This document shows positions 44,501 to 51,930 of a stretch of 64,000 bases of DNA, in pieces. Source of the DNA: Cyclina sinensis (Eukaryota; Mollusca; Bivalvia; Venerida; Veneridae); contig JAAONU010000010.1 of the NCBI GenBank assembly GCA_012932295.1, positions 24,984,977 through 25,048,976 of the forward strand, given 5' to 3'. Made by a program: the position numbers and the translations under genes. How positions within the stretch are numbered: position 1 is the first letter of the stretch; the number at the start of each line of letters is the position of its first letter. A model generated the notes under the pieces. That model worked only from the letters and a program-made list of their open reading frames with translations, was not told the origin of the DNA and searched no databases.

Positions 44501-47500
44501 CTTTCGCTTCCTCTTCTTCCAAACCCTGGATCTGTGCCAAGCTGGGCGTGTTCTGTAACTGTTCTGTCAGATAGTTGAGCAACGTCGAGACTGAGTTCAC
44601 AGCCAGTACATGCATTGTGTTCACTATGAGATAGTCAGCCAGTCGAATAAAACTGAAAACACACAAATAGTAATTCAGTGTCTAATAATAAAACTGACAC
44701 TTCTAGGTTAATATTTTTGTGAATAAACAAAATTAAAATAAGATGTTAGCTGTAGATTATTTCTAGTTCACAAGACTTAAAAAAAGTAACAGAAAACATG
44801 CTTATCAAACTTACTAAAACAATACAGTGGGACCTGCTATACAGTCATCCATTAAGTCTCAATACTATGCCCACACACATTGTCTTAATGTCTGATGACT
44901 GAATAAAACTTTTTAAAATTAAACCTTTTGAAGAGCAAAAAGTACTTTAAAAGGCAAAATTCTTGAAACTTTAATTCTGGTGTTAACACAGTAATCACCC
45001 TGGAAACGGATGTCTATGATGGCCAAAGAGCCAAATGAGCAGGTTTTGATAATGTTTTATTGAATTGAATGAGACAGATTAAGAATAATAATAATAACAA
45101 TTATAACAGAAATGAAATAAATAATAATAAAATAAATAAATAACGACTACCAGATCATTTTACGACTTAAAAATATCAATGAAATTCTAAATAATTTAGC
45201 TTAATTCCTCAACCTCCATGCATTCCATCAACAATCTGAAGAATTTTACCAAAATGTGACTACTATATTAATGGCTGAAGAATTTTACAACAGATTAAAA
45301 CGCTGAGCAAAGAATAACTTTACCAGGTAAGACGTTTGCAATGTTCCCTCTTGTTGGCCTGTTCTGTGTATGTCATTTTGTCCGGGGCCTCGCCGTATAT
45401 GTCCATGTCATAGTTACTCTGCATCAAGTAACTTGAGGCCGTACCTGGAGCTCCGAAGTCTCCTGAAATAGTAGAGTACAGCATTATTATTGTTTGGAAC
45501 TAAATCTTTTTTAGAATATTGAGTGAGATACATTATATACTATGATGCATAGAATAAAAGGTAAGATATAAGTTACATGAGGACGAGTGAAAACATGAAC
45601 ATTATGTATACAGTTTCAACAAGAATACATGAAAAATGTATCACTATGAATATATTTTACATAAAATCAATATGAATGTTGAATCCTTTATAGACAAAGT
45701 CACTACTTATACTCACTTTCATAAAGTACTTAATGTATAAGCATTAACATAGCCATTTTTAGCACCTCTCCTATGACTTGCAATGTGATACAAGTTGATT
45801 CATTTTTATTATAAGCATAAAATTTATGAGAAAACATACCGGGGCTCTCTCCTCCATCATAAAAGTAATCATCTGGTGTGAATCCAGCCTCCAGGAGAGC
45901 CGTACGGCATGCACTTCGTACCACCTCCTTGACAAGGTCTCTGAACTCCATCAACCGTCCAGCAACCTCACTGAGCTGTGTGAACTGGGCCTCGTTAAAC
46001 TCCCGCAAACTATATGTGTGACCTTTCTCTACCTTACACAAGCCCATATCACTGATCCTGTGACACATCTCACGTACATTCATCAAAGCTGGCCGCAATG
46101 ACTACAGAACAACAACAAAAAAACACTGATTTACATGTATACAGTTCAGTCATCAAAACCAAATCTTGACCATCTATTCTTGAACTCACTGCATCAAGTT
46201 CTACCAGATATTCTAGATCTTACCATGTTAAGGAAATGTAAGACCTGGGGTGTTAACCATAACATGAAAATGTAAGATTTATGTAATACTAATCTATTTG
46301 AGACAATAACTTGATAAAATAAACATTGTGAAACTATAGGGCAAAGCCAGGGGTGCATTTGCTTTTTCTGTCCGAACTTTTATTTTTACCTGACAGAATG
46401 TATATGAAGATGTGTTATCATAAATTAGTAATTATCTTTCATATGTCTGAGGAAAGGAATGTATGATCCAGCCCCAGGACAACTGTATTTCAGTAGGAAT
46501 ATGGCTTGTTTGCCGAATCCAAGCCTAAACGCACGACTGATATTTTTTATACAATGTTTTATCCGTTGAATATTTTTTTAACATAACCATTTCCTGGTTG
46601 TATTTTTTTCTCATATTACCATACATTTTTCAGTGGCTATACATTTTTACGCACTTAATACTTACTGGATTCACTATAAACAGGTTGGCATTTAGTGCCT
46701 TCTTGCACTGAGCTATCTTCTTTGACTTGACATTTCCTCTCCATACACTGAAAGCCTTCCATTTTCTGAATAGTGCAAATGTGGGGATCTGAAATATACA
46801 AGAACAAAGGTCATGGTGGAGAGCTTTAGTACTAACAAAAGATTGTGTTTCAGTAAATTTCTTTGGATACATCTATGCAAAGCGATCTTATCTGTTCTTT
46901 ATTTGTAGTAATGATATTAAACATAAGAGGTGGATAGGAAGCCTATACCTTTCTAAGTTTTCTGAAATATTCATATTCCTGTTCCCATCTGTCAAGGGTA
47001 ACAAATTCTGTTTCATCGTCATTACGAATACGGGTCACACCTTTCTGACTGATGGTACAGTAGTCCGTCTTGTTTATATTCTCATGGTTCACCACCCTAA
47101 ATATACAGAAAATTACATTGTAATATATATTGTTTTTTCTTTTAACTTTGCTATTAACTGTGAGGTTTTAGTAAAAAGATTGCAAAAAAAAATTATTTCA
47201 ATGTCACAGACAATCCAGACTTATATCTTCAAGGAGAAATTTAGGTAAGTTCTGTAAGCACTATATAATGCATATGAAATTTAAGAATGCATCACAAATT
47301 GTTGTCCCTTTGAACACAGCAAAAAAGTGTAATGTGTAATCAGTGTAAAATTCAAGTTGAGTTTTTACAGAACCTAGCTAACAAAAGTAAGATACATACT
47401 TGAGATTGTAATAGTGGTACTCTACTGAGGATTTTGGCACAGCAGGACTCAGATACAGAAAGCCTATCTTCTCATTGTCTTTAATTAGCTCTGTGATCTT

Positions 47501-49062
47501 GCCTGTGTCTCTCAAACCTTCATATGTCTCCATCACTGAAAAACATAAAATTATGTACAAAATTATGTACAAAAGATGAGGCTAATTGCACAATAATCAA
47601 AAGAAGGGTATTTTGCAGCATTTAGGAGTGCAATTAAGGAGTTACTGAAGAATGGTACATTTTCATACAACTTCTACGGTCAGAATGAGCTGCCCTTATT
47701 TTTTGTAGTGTCTTATGATATGAAATTAATATATTACTTATTTTTAATGGTAATTGGAAGCATTCATTTTTGTTTGAATTTTTGCAGGCATTTTCTCATG
47801 TTTTTGGGGTAAGACTAAGTTGCAGTTTTGTTGTATGGGTAAATTCAATCACATGTCAATTTACTGGATGTTTTTTCAAATTTCATACTAAACTTAAATA
47901 TAATTCCATTTTTTGGTGCTGCATTTGGCTTCTTTTTTTAAAACATAATTATGCTGAGTACACTGCTATAAAAATAAGTAAAAACCTTTAGGTTTAGTTG
48001 ATGGGGGAATGATTGGTCCAGTGGCATGGACCCTTCCTCTGGGAGTACTGGGTTTGGCCTTTTTTGGTGGGGTTGGGGCTCTGGGTCCAAGTGCTTCCTG
48101 TTTTTGCTTCAGGTCATCTGGTAAATCTGGTAATGGGGAAGGGGGCATGCCCTCAGGTCTTTCAAGAGGCAGGGGTACTCCAGAACTCTTTCTTTTTTTC
48201 TTCTGAGGTTCATCTGCTGCTAGTTTTGCCAGTTTTTCTTCTTCAATTTTCTCTTGGTTCTTTCTGTGGATATATTCTGGTTTATTTCTCTCTTGATACT
48301 TCTGCAAACTTGCCTGATGGAAAAAGAAATTAACAAAATTGTAAGAGATCTTAAGAAGCTTTTCTACTTCCTTGTCTATCAGCTCACCTGCATGGCAAGC
48401 TGTTAGTAGCTAGAAGAACTGAAGTTTCAGAGCATGAAACCAGCTTGGAGGGTAAAGATTTGTTCATATAATACAATGATTTCATACAATATTTTTACCA
48501 ATTCTGTTAAATGCCAAAAAAAATATTGAATTCAAAAGTAATGAATAAATGTTAGAAAGTCTTGAATTTTTTAGACATTTCACCTTTTAAAGAAAGTACT
48601 TTCATTACTCTATACATGTAGATGTATTAAGGGTTTGCAATTCTAGCAAAACATGTAAAAGTTAATGACACATAATTAGGAAATAATTAAGCTACATATT
48701 TCTTTAAAAAAACTACTTACATGATTATGGAAACAGAGAATTAAAACATTCAGACTACTTACAACAGGCTCGAGTTTTGGGGCTGTTGGAATGTTTCCCT
48801 TTCTTAGCTGTGTCTGTGTAATACGATTAAATCGTAACACTTTAGGGTTGACCGCAGCCTGCTGTGGGGCATATGAATACAACCGAGCCTTCAGCTGTTC
48901 TGGGTCAACAGCCTTGAGTCCAGCTAATGGTCCATTAGTTCCTCCATTCATCTGAGTGTCTAGAGAAGCACCTGCTTGTCCATTTACTACTGGTGTCCCA
49001 TTCCCTCGTCCACTCATCTGCCCATTCAGGCTCTGATGGGTGAGGGGCTGTCCGTAGGACAT
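282..49062 (-). CDS. DNAH6: Axonemal dynein heavy chain 6, 5' part of gene (46 coding exons, 3' end outside window)
   Basis: This is the heavy chain of a ciliary inner-arm dynein, an ATP-driven minus-end motor fixed to the A-tubule of axonemal doublets. I traced 46 exons with GT/AG junctions and consistent phases from the ATG at 49062 to 282; together they encode 2473 codons, about 60% of the usual 4100-4200 residues. Residue landmarks are: tail 1-943, linker about 944-1426, AAA1 P-loop GPAGTGKT 1541-1548, AAA2 P-loop GPTGGGKT 1822-1829, and AAA3 P-loop GGTGVGKS 2165-2172. DNAH6 is preferred over DNAH3/7/12 and DNAH1 because of near-identical blocks such as [39 protein letters not shown] and [19 protein letters not shown] (family knowledge, no alignment run). 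No frameshift or stop was seen. The gene continues past position 1. Confidence 0.96.
1110..2335. repeat. 36-bp minisatellite in DNAH6 intron (about 34 copies)
   Basis: Units of about 36 bp share the core cagtgctttgattttct preceded by caatat and followed by variable spacers (ttcaatgttcag, attatgtacagc, atgtaaagca). Variant units recur in order, for example the tgtaaagcattat variant near 1290, 1470 and 1720, so blocks of several units have been copied together. Open frames across it ([16 protein letters not shown] peptides) are by-products of the repeat. Confidence 0.95.
3797..4918. mobile_element. Non-autonomous hAT-type DNA transposon, 1122 bp, with BED-finger remnant
   Basis: Perfect 15-bp terminal inverted repeats TAGGGATGGCAACGA and TCGTTGCCATCCCTA are flanked by an exact 8-bp duplication GTTATAAC (3789-3796 and 4919-4926). 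The TIR sequence and 8-bp target site are typical of hAT elements. Subterminal motifs cgagtactcgatcg occur near both ends. An inner plus-strand reading frame (about 4355-4561) encodes a BED-type zinc finger. No transposase catalytic core is present, so the copy is not autonomous. It lies in the intron between DNAH6 exons 45 and 46. Confidence 0.93.
4355..4561 (+). pseudogene. BED zinc-finger fragment inside the hAT element
   Basis: The frame reads [20 protein letters not shown] followed by [20 protein letters not shown]. The C-x2-C and H-x4-H spacing, with aromatic residues upstream, fits the BED finger that hAT transposases use to bind their ends. There is no clear ATG (the frame runs back to a TAA at 4352) and a stop follows at once after the finger. 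It is therefore a surviving first-domain exon of a deleted transposase. Confidence 0.75.
8875..13987 (-). CDS. DNAH6: DNAH6 exons 35-39: AAA2
   Basis: Exons are 13775-13987, 13300-13485, 10303-10499, 9678-9861 and 8875-9099. AAA2 binds nucleotide but has a structural role in dyneins. The Walker [12 protein letters not shown] sits at residues 1822-1829, and the Walker B-like [19 protein letters not shown] starts near residue 1907. The segment [20 protein letters not shown] spans the junction of exons 37 and 38, with Arg split as AG and [21 protein letters not shown] in exon 36 is a standard dynein signature. The 2.8-kb intron between exons 36 and 37 holds only short duplications. Confidence 0.96.
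10165..10250 (-). mobile_element. tRNA-like SINE head
   Basis: On the minus strand a Ser-type tRNA-like sequence shows an A box (tagtcgagtggtctaaggc), a long variable region and a B box (gcaggtttgaatccc). The acceptor stem is not convincing, so this is a SINE remnant rather than a working tRNA gene. Its tail runs to about 10100. Confidence 0.55.
10500..13299 (-). other. DNAH6 intron without coding signal
   Basis: Apart from the short duplications at 12325-12690, I see only AT-rich sequence. Open frames such as 11698-12033 match no family I know and lack splice-consistent links. Confidence 0.7.
12325..12690. repeat. Two short tandem duplications
   Basis: A 73-bp unit starting gactggtctaaaataa occurs at 12325 and 12398. 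A unit of about 42 bp starting tagtttactaaacagttt occurs twice near 12604 and 12647. Both are in the 2.8-kb intron between DNAH6 exons 36 and 37. Confidence 0.85.
14315..19169 (-). CDS. DNAH6: DNAH6 exons 30-34: AAA1, main ATPase site
   Basis: Exons are 19014-19169, 18563-18724, 17726-17863, 15075-15228 and 14315-14586. AAA1 is the principal ATP-hydrolysis module. The sequence shows [18 protein letters not shown], then the Walker [11 protein letters not shown] (residues 1541-1548, exon 31), then the Walker [10 protein letters not shown] (Asp-Glu at 1593-1594, exon 32). These are followed by [20 protein letters not shown] with the sensor-I region in exon 33 and the lid region [19 protein letters not shown] in exon 34. 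No catalytic residue is missing. The join from exon 32 to exon 33 is in frame directly, but a 36-nt in-frame candidate microexon lies between them at 16704-16739 and is reported separately. Confidence 0.97.
16155..16224 (+). mobile_element. tRNA-like SINE head
   Basis: gcctgggtagctcagctagt (A box) and caggtttgacccgacc (B box) are spaced as in a tRNA but do not fold well. The flanking sequence to about 16350 may be its body. The open frame across it is a by-product. Confidence 0.5.
16704..16739 (-). other. Candidate 36-nt cassette microexon of DNAH6
   Basis: Between exons 32 and 33 the minus strand shows an AG acceptor at 16741-16740, a 36-nt open stretch encoding [12 protein letters not shown], and a GTATTT donor at 16703. 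Both flanks are phase 0, so inclusion adds 12 residues between NAKAAK and [10 protein letters not shown] in AAA1 without a frameshift. The segment echoes the preceding Lys/Ala-rich residues. Chance is possible, since the direct join is already in frame. Confidence 0.4.
16801..17025 (+). mobile_element. SINE copy with full tRNA-like head
   Basis: A promoter-like head (A box tagcaaaggggtagagc, B box ggttccaatccc) is followed by a tail containing cagctgcaagaacttgtttc and atgaaaaaatgagctag. The tail matches those at 22225-22306 and 53276-53460, which defines one family. No clear target duplication was found. It lies in the intron between DNAH6 exons 32 and 33. Confidence 0.7.
17355..17660. repeat. 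Two tandem copies of a roughly 150-bp repeat
   Basis: Copies start near 17358 and 17508 with aaggattytaca and share tgtcacagtgac, tcaaaatcaata, tcatg and cctaggcc motifs in the same order. Repeats with this 'gtgaccttgacctagtg' style are common in bivalve genomes (inference from experience, not a search). Confidence 0.7.
18255..18467 (+). mobile_element. tRNA-derived SINE with 9-bp target duplication
   Basis: The head has an A box (tggccgagtggttaatgcg) and a B box (gttcaaaccc) like a Ser/Leu-type tRNA. It is followed by a body starting tttccttgagcaagaaac and an A-rich tail near 18431-18450. The duplication ccactcagc occurs at 18246-18254 and 18468-18476, which proves retroposition. It lies in the intron between DNAH6 exons 31 and 32. 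Confidence 0.85.
19170..21248 (-). other. DNAH6 intron, no feature beyond faint repeats
   Basis: The region near 19380-19560 and 20600-20700 has 'aggtcatggccatgg' and 'catgaccttgaccc' motifs like the 150-bp bivalve-style repeats, but decayed. Nothing else was found. Confidence 0.6.
21249..28258 (-). CDS. DNAH6: DNAH6 exons 19-29: dynein linker (DHC_N2) domain
   Basis: Exons are 28145-28258, 26465-26608, 25892-26101, 24906-25118, 24260-24440, 23761-23857, 23346-23497, 22911-22990, 22354-22500, 21867-21977 and 21249-21374. They encode about residues 944-1468, the mechanical linker that swings across the AAA ring during the power stroke. Diagnostic blocks are [108 protein letters not shown] and [17 protein letters not shown]. 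The last exon, with [20 protein letters not shown], leads into AAA1. All junction phases close. The intron between exons 19 and 20 contains a 1-kb transposon at 26692-27727. Confidence 0.95.
22225..22306 (+). mobile_element. 3' fragment of the same SINE family
   Basis: The stretch with cagtcattgag, cagttgcaagaacttgtttt and caatgtaaaatcaatac matches the tail of the SINEs at 16801 and 53276. No tRNA-like head is present, so this is a truncated or decayed copy. Confidence 0.65.
24460..24665. repeat. Imperfect duplication of about 80 bp
   Basis: aaaatcaccttaca, ggagaagtggg and gaatttga recur in order from 24480 and from 24601, separated by about 40 bp. This is intronic. Confidence 0.7.
25259..25543. 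repeat. Seven tandem copies of a 41-bp unit
   Basis: Each unit contains tatgtttgcagaaacctgtc followed by actatcctagtgctaagtc. Copies differ by one or two bases, so the array is young. It lies in the intron between DNAH6 exons 21 and 22. Confidence 0.95.
26692..27727. mobile_element. 1036-bp DNA transposon with 13-bp TIRs and 8-bp target duplication, superfamily unclear
   Basis: The ends CATACATGCCGTT (26692-26704) and AACGGCATGTATG (27715-27727) are perfect inverted repeats, and the flanks carry an exact 8-bp duplication ATATGTAG (26684-26691 and 27728-27735). The inside is richer in CG than the surrounding intron and has repeated cgccgggtt and gggagattt motifs near both ends. No transposase was recognised; short frames inside show no familiar domain. 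The 8-bp target site allows hAT, P, Merlin or Zisupton-like groups, but the TIR is not the usual hAT form. It sits in the intron between DNAH6 exons 19 and 20. Confidence 0.85.
28259..30237 (-). other. DNAH6 intron without feature
   Basis: AT-rich sequence with no repeat longer than a short duplicated atcatagagttaaaggta near 28268 and 28305. No exon fits the DNAH6 frame here. Confidence 0.65.
30238..39595 (-). CDS. DNAH6: DNAH6 exons 11-18: C-terminal part of the tail
   Basis: Exons are 39405-39595, 38920-39028, 37996-38116, 37263-37414, 36750-36902, 34019-34120, 33333-33482 and 30238-30366. The product runs from [18 protein letters not shown] through [57 protein letters not shown] and [15 protein letters not shown] to [20 protein letters not shown], all recognisable DNAH6 tail blocks. 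The Lys/Glu-rich stretch of exon 17 ([19 protein letters not shown]) is probably helical. Exon junctions are exact and phase-consistent. Two of the introns are swollen by minisatellites: 30585-33190 between exons 17 and 18, and 34316-36360 between exons 15 and 16. Confidence 0.94.
30585..33195. repeat. 30-bp minisatellite with 818-bp higher-order repeat
   Basis: About 85 units of ctaagacttggagcatgtgg plus cctcagcctt fill most of the intron between DNAH6 exons 17 and 18. Two consecutive 818-bp blocks (about 31485-32302 and 32303-33120) carry the same ordered set of variant units, for example acatggagaatg at 31583 and 32401 and taaggcttgaag at 32303 and 33121. Confidence 0.95.
34316..36360. repeat. 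50-bp minisatellite (about 40 copies)
   Basis: The unit contains gactgcatggatgtactggc, then tgactgtgatctgcaggctg, then attgtgatct. The right end (about 36130-36350) switches to a longer variant with acagactaattgtatatgac. The unit lacks stops in all three minus-strand frames, which gives long [20 protein letters not shown] frames up to 219 codons. They lie inside a DNAH6 intron and have no independent support as genes. Confidence 0.95.
37567..37662. repeat. Four copies of a 24-bp unit
   Basis: atctcaatgtaacaatgggt plus tgta is repeated four times almost without change, in the intron between DNAH6 exons 13 and 14. Confidence 0.9.
40299..43179 (-). CDS. DNAH6: DNAH6 exons 9-10: short charged spacer exons
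   Basis: Exon 9 (43120-43179, 60 nt) encodes [20 protein letters not shown]. Exon 10 (40299-40349, 51 nt) encodes [17 protein letters not shown]. Both start and end in phase 0, have GT/AG borders, and lie between exon 8, which ends in TEEEK, and exon 11, which begins [12 protein letters not shown]. Human DNAH6 has a less regular charged stretch here, so these exons look like a flexible hinge in the tail. Because both lengths are multiples of three, either could be skipped without a frameshift. Exon 9 is well supported by context. Exon 10 rests on splice signals, phase and composition only. The 2.8-kb intron between them carries a TTAA MITE (42062-42430) and small tandem repeats. Confidence 0.8.
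41232..41393. repeat. 17-21-bp degenerate tandem repeat
   Basis: The unit gaccaacttgataaaaa recurs eight or more times with changes, in the intron between DNAH6 exons 9 and 10. Confidence 0.85.
42062..42430. mobile_element. 369-bp MITE flanked by TTAA
   Basis: The termini AGACCCAGTTTCAC (42062-42075) and GTGAAACTGGGTCT (42417-42430) are inverted repeats; after one mismatch the match continues for a few bases (taca). TTAA lies on both sides (42058-42061 and 42431-42434). TTAA targets are used by piggyBac and Kolobok elements. The element has no coding capacity and is a miniature copy. It lies in the intron between DNAH6 exons 9 and 10. Confidence 0.8.
42827..42930. repeat. Three copies of a 32-bp unit
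   Basis: atcaagagcaaagacaatgt plus taacttatcttc is repeated three times. It is intronic and does not overlap the nearby MITE. Confidence 0.88.
43385..44030. repeat. About four tandem copies of a 130-155-bp repeat ending in a GACG/GACA tract
   Basis: The motifs gtgaccttgacctt, gggtagcaaccc, tctgcacat and gtgatcacttgtgccaagtt recur from about 43396, 43536, 43667 and 43816. The block ends in cggacggacagacggacgg near 43990-44020. It lies in the intron between DNAH6 exons 8 and 9. Peptides read across it are artefacts. Confidence 0.75.
44478..49062 (-). CDS. DNAH6: DNAH6 exons 1-8: N-terminal tail (DHC_N1-like region start)
   Basis: Exons are 48763-49062, 47986-48313, 47400-47535, 46949-47096, 46666-46788, 45840-46101, 45324-45462 and 44478-44652. 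The ATG at 49062 ([12 protein letters not shown]...) is chosen because it opens the frame directly after an intron acceptor at 49073-49072, so only 9 nt of leader lie in this exon. Residues 1-100 are rich in Gly, Asn and Gln and probably disordered. Exon 2 is basic and Pro-rich ([32 protein letters not shown]). Conserved DNAH6 sequence begins in exon 3 ([18 protein letters not shown]) and continues with [36 protein letters not shown] and [20 protein letters not shown]. Exon 8 ends in an acidic [14 protein letters not shown] run. The tail binds intermediate or light chains and docks the motor (family knowledge). Confidence 0.94.
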
Positions 49063-50005
49063 TTCTCTTTTCTAAAATGAAAAACGGAATAAGTTTGCTA
49101 CAGACTGCTTGGACAAAACATCATATAATATATCATTATGAAGTTCAAATGGTGTCATTATATTTTTATGCTATATTAAAAGCAAAAAAAGAAAATCAGT
49201 ACTGTATTGATATAAAACATCCACAAAACTCATAGTACCCAGCTCAGTTGGTTGGAAATGCTACAAACCAGTATCTGTGATCATGTACTTGAGGCAAATA
49301 CTAGCAAAATTTATATGATGCAATTTTGGGAAATATTGAGTATCTGTGTTGGCAATATCTGTACTTGCATCAAATATTCAAAAGATCAAAATAATGGATG
49401 ACTGTTGTGACAGAATTTTTGTCACTACATTATCCAACATTTAATTTAAAACAAATGTTCAAACAAAACCTGACAGGGCTGATAAAATATATATGGAAGG
49501 AAAGAGAAATCAAATCTCTTGTTATAAGCAAAAATCTGAATAAATTAGTAAATTACTCATTTTCTGGTGATTTGAATGTAGTCAGGAAACAGAAATTCAT
49601 ACATAGCTGGCTGTGTGTACTGCAAATTTAATAAATAGCATTGTGTTTTCCCATTACTGGCACTGTTTTTGTCCAAGCAATATTCAATGGTTAACGATTT
49701 TGCTTGAATCAAAATTATCTAAATCTATATATAATTGATTATTTCAACTAAAACAAACAGGGAAATCTCCACCCCTGCCCCCGGTTAATTATGTAATGAT
49801 ACAAATTTGTAAATGCTTATAGAAAAAAGGCTCCTTTGAACACTCTCTAGTCTCTTGTGTTTTGCATATATGTGACGTCTTTCAATGAAGGACTAGTGTT
49901 TTCTAATTGAAGATTCATACCAACAGGAGCATTCTTTGATTTTTGCAATGTCTTAAAAGCAAATCAAAATTAAGGACTCTACACATCTAGCACATATATC
50001 ATATC

Positions 50006-50158
50006 ATATTGTAACAGGTGGTGAAAAATCGTGGCTCGACCGCGACTCGAACCCAGGGTTCCGCTTACAGGGCCGACACTCTACCAACTGAGCTACCAAG
50101 CCACACGGTTCTGCCTCATCGATTTATCACCTATAAACCTGTACCCGGCTACAATATT
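50006..50158 (-). mobile_element. tRNA-like sequence inside an imperfect inverted repeat
   Basis: Minus strand 50102-50033 folds partly as a tRNA: acceptor GGCTTGG with TCGAGCC, D arm GCTCAGTTGGTAGAGT and loop CCTGTAA. It has mismatches in the anticodon and T stems and only a 3-nt variable loop. Outside it the left arm (attgtaacaggtggtgaaaa) and the right arm (read in reverse complement, attgtagccgggtacaggtt) match with small gaps. It looks like a folded non-autonomous element, not a tRNA gene. Confidence 0.5.
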
Positions 50159-50476
50159 AAGACAGGTCTGGATAAACTTGACTTTTTTCTAAAGCGGTCT
50201 CCAATGCTAAAATTCTGTTTTGTCATATACTGTCAAATATACATTTGGTAACAAAACTGAAATTTGTTTCTGGCAACTGTCTGGCCTATGGCACAAGTTA
50301 AATGATTCCATGAATGATTTTCTCAAAAGCGGCAAGTACATGCACTGATTTATATTTTTATGACCGCTGTTTGTTGAAATTTAAAAAGACAGTCTTGCGC
50401 ACACTTAAATACGACATTAATGCTAAGCTTCTACTATTTAAAGTAAATTTTCAAACAATATATTTAATCAAATTAC

Positions 50477-50530
50477 CTTGTTTTGTTTGTTTGATCAAGT
50501 TTGTCTTTGTAACAAGCCACAAATATTATC
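50477..50530 (-). promoter_or_regulatory. Candidate DNAH6 leader exon donor
   Basis: The first coding exon of DNAH6 starts only 9 nt after an intron acceptor (49073-49072), so a noncoding exon must lie upstream. A donor reading CAAG|GTAATT on the minus strand at 50477/50476 is one candidate. A second, stronger one, CGG|GTAAGTACT, lies at 50823/50822. Both are inferences from splice consensus. The upstream limit of the exon cannot be seen. Confidence 0.35.
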
Positions 50531-50573
50531 ATTAGAACGAATTTACGCACATAAATCCGCCATGATGGTAAAC

Positions 50574-50586
50574 ATCACTTGGCAAC
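50574..50586 (-). promoter_or_regulatory. X-box-like RFX site candidate
   Basis: On the minus strand the sequence reads GTTGCCAAGTGAT. It fits the degenerate X-box RYYNYY-N-RRNRAC at all but the last position. RFX factors bind such sites in promoters of ciliary genes, including axonemal dyneins. A CCAAT motif lies about 50 bp further upstream in minus orientation, in locally CG-richer DNA. Function is inferred. Confidence 0.35.
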
Positions 50587-51343
50587 GAGACCGTAACCGA
50601 TCACGTACGATGATTGGATAATATTATTTCGGCTGTTTCCGTAACAGGTGCGCACCAGTAAAGGCAATACTAATATACGAACGACTTAGCGGACAACATA
50701 ATATAAAACTCGACAGTTTGTTCTAACACAAGTTAATCAAATTTGGTCCCAATGCAACCATTAATTTTGAAAAAAATTCTCTTTGTCTCATCATGCTAAA
50801 TGTTAAATGAATCAGTACTTACCCGAATACTATTCCTATGTTTTATTTCTTTAAGAAAATAATTATGATCGGATAAATTAAACTCTAGTTTGCTATATAT
50901 AAGTCATCCAATGTGAATTATCAAAAACAAGCCAGTAATTTTCGTTTGATGCGTGACCGGTCCTTTCTTGGTATTTGACCGTTCTGGACCGACGCTAGTG
51001 ATAGGAGTAAGTCATCTAGACTAAAGTTAAATTTGGAATAAGTTTGAACCGAATACGTGGAGTAAACCCTAGGTGGAGATTGTAGAAGAAAAAAAAACGC
51101 AGAAAGAAACTATGACAGGTCTGAACACAATTGACAAGCAGACACAAAAGTTCGTTAAAACAAAGAAAAGCAGAAGGGAATAAAAAGACGTCAAATTGAT
51201 AGTCAAAAAAGTCAAAAGAAAACTTTTGTCAGTCTATTTAAAAAAAAAGTATGACAAAGAAAAGAAGAACATAGCTGTAAATGGGTAATCTGAAATATAA
51301 CTTACTGCAAAGAGAACAAAAACTTATTAAACAATTTTCACTA

Positions 51344-51540
51344 TAAGTTCGTATAGCACTGGTCACGGGTTCGAATCCCGGATGACAGTGTGGGTTCACT
51401 GGATGCGGCTTTTATAAATGCGCACAGGTTCCTTACCATTAGGCTTGTAGTCTCATGTGATTCGAGGTTGAAATTTTGAGCGCCGTGACAAAAACATTGG
51501 TCGACATCTCTGGGTACGGAGATCGGTTTTTTTTTCAAAC
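51344..51540 (+). mobile_element. Truncated tRNA-derived SINE-like sequence
   Basis: A perfect T-arm and B box, cgggttcgaatcccg (51366-51380), stands without a usable A box. It is followed by about 150 bp with no coding signal. It is best read as a 5'-truncated SINE. Confidence 0.45.
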
Positions 51541-51699
51541 GAACATAAATAAAAAACCCTTTTTTTAAAGACTACTTTATAGATCTCTATATTTTAGACG
51601 AATTTACTAACGTACGAATTTACGAATGTACTAACAATAAATAATGTTAAATTTCAAGCTGATTCAAACACGAGTAAAAAATAGTCTCAAAGCCCGTTA

Positions 51700-51930
51700 C
51701 GTCGAAGGAGCGAGTCAATGGTGCGGTGGTAACGCGCTGGAATGGTAATCCAAGAGTCACGAGTTCAATCCCCCGCTCCTCCAATAACATTATCAACTGT
51801 CTTTCGGATGAGACTTTTGAAACGAGGTCTATGTATCAGTGCTGAACGCTGAGCATGAAATCTCTTGAGCAGGATGCTTCCTCAGTCTGACACAATCTAA
51901 GATAATTAAACTCTACAGGGGATCTAGGTC
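51700..51930 (+). mobile_element. tRNA-derived SINE with conserved-core-like body
   Basis: The head shows pairing acceptor ends (ggagcg and cgctcc), an A-box-like ggtgcggtggtaacgcg and a B box gagttcaatcccc. The body begins tctttcggatgagac and then has gaaacgaggtc, a pattern I associate with SINEs in marine invertebrates. No target duplication was identified. Confidence 0.6.

Noticed and set aside
47770..48333. Plus-strand frames opposite DNAH6 exon 2
   Set aside because: They are antisense shadows of a Pro/Lys-rich coding exon.
50033..50102. Functional tRNA-Thr gene
   Set aside because: Mismatches in the anticodon and T stems and a 3-nt variable loop make a working tRNA unlikely.
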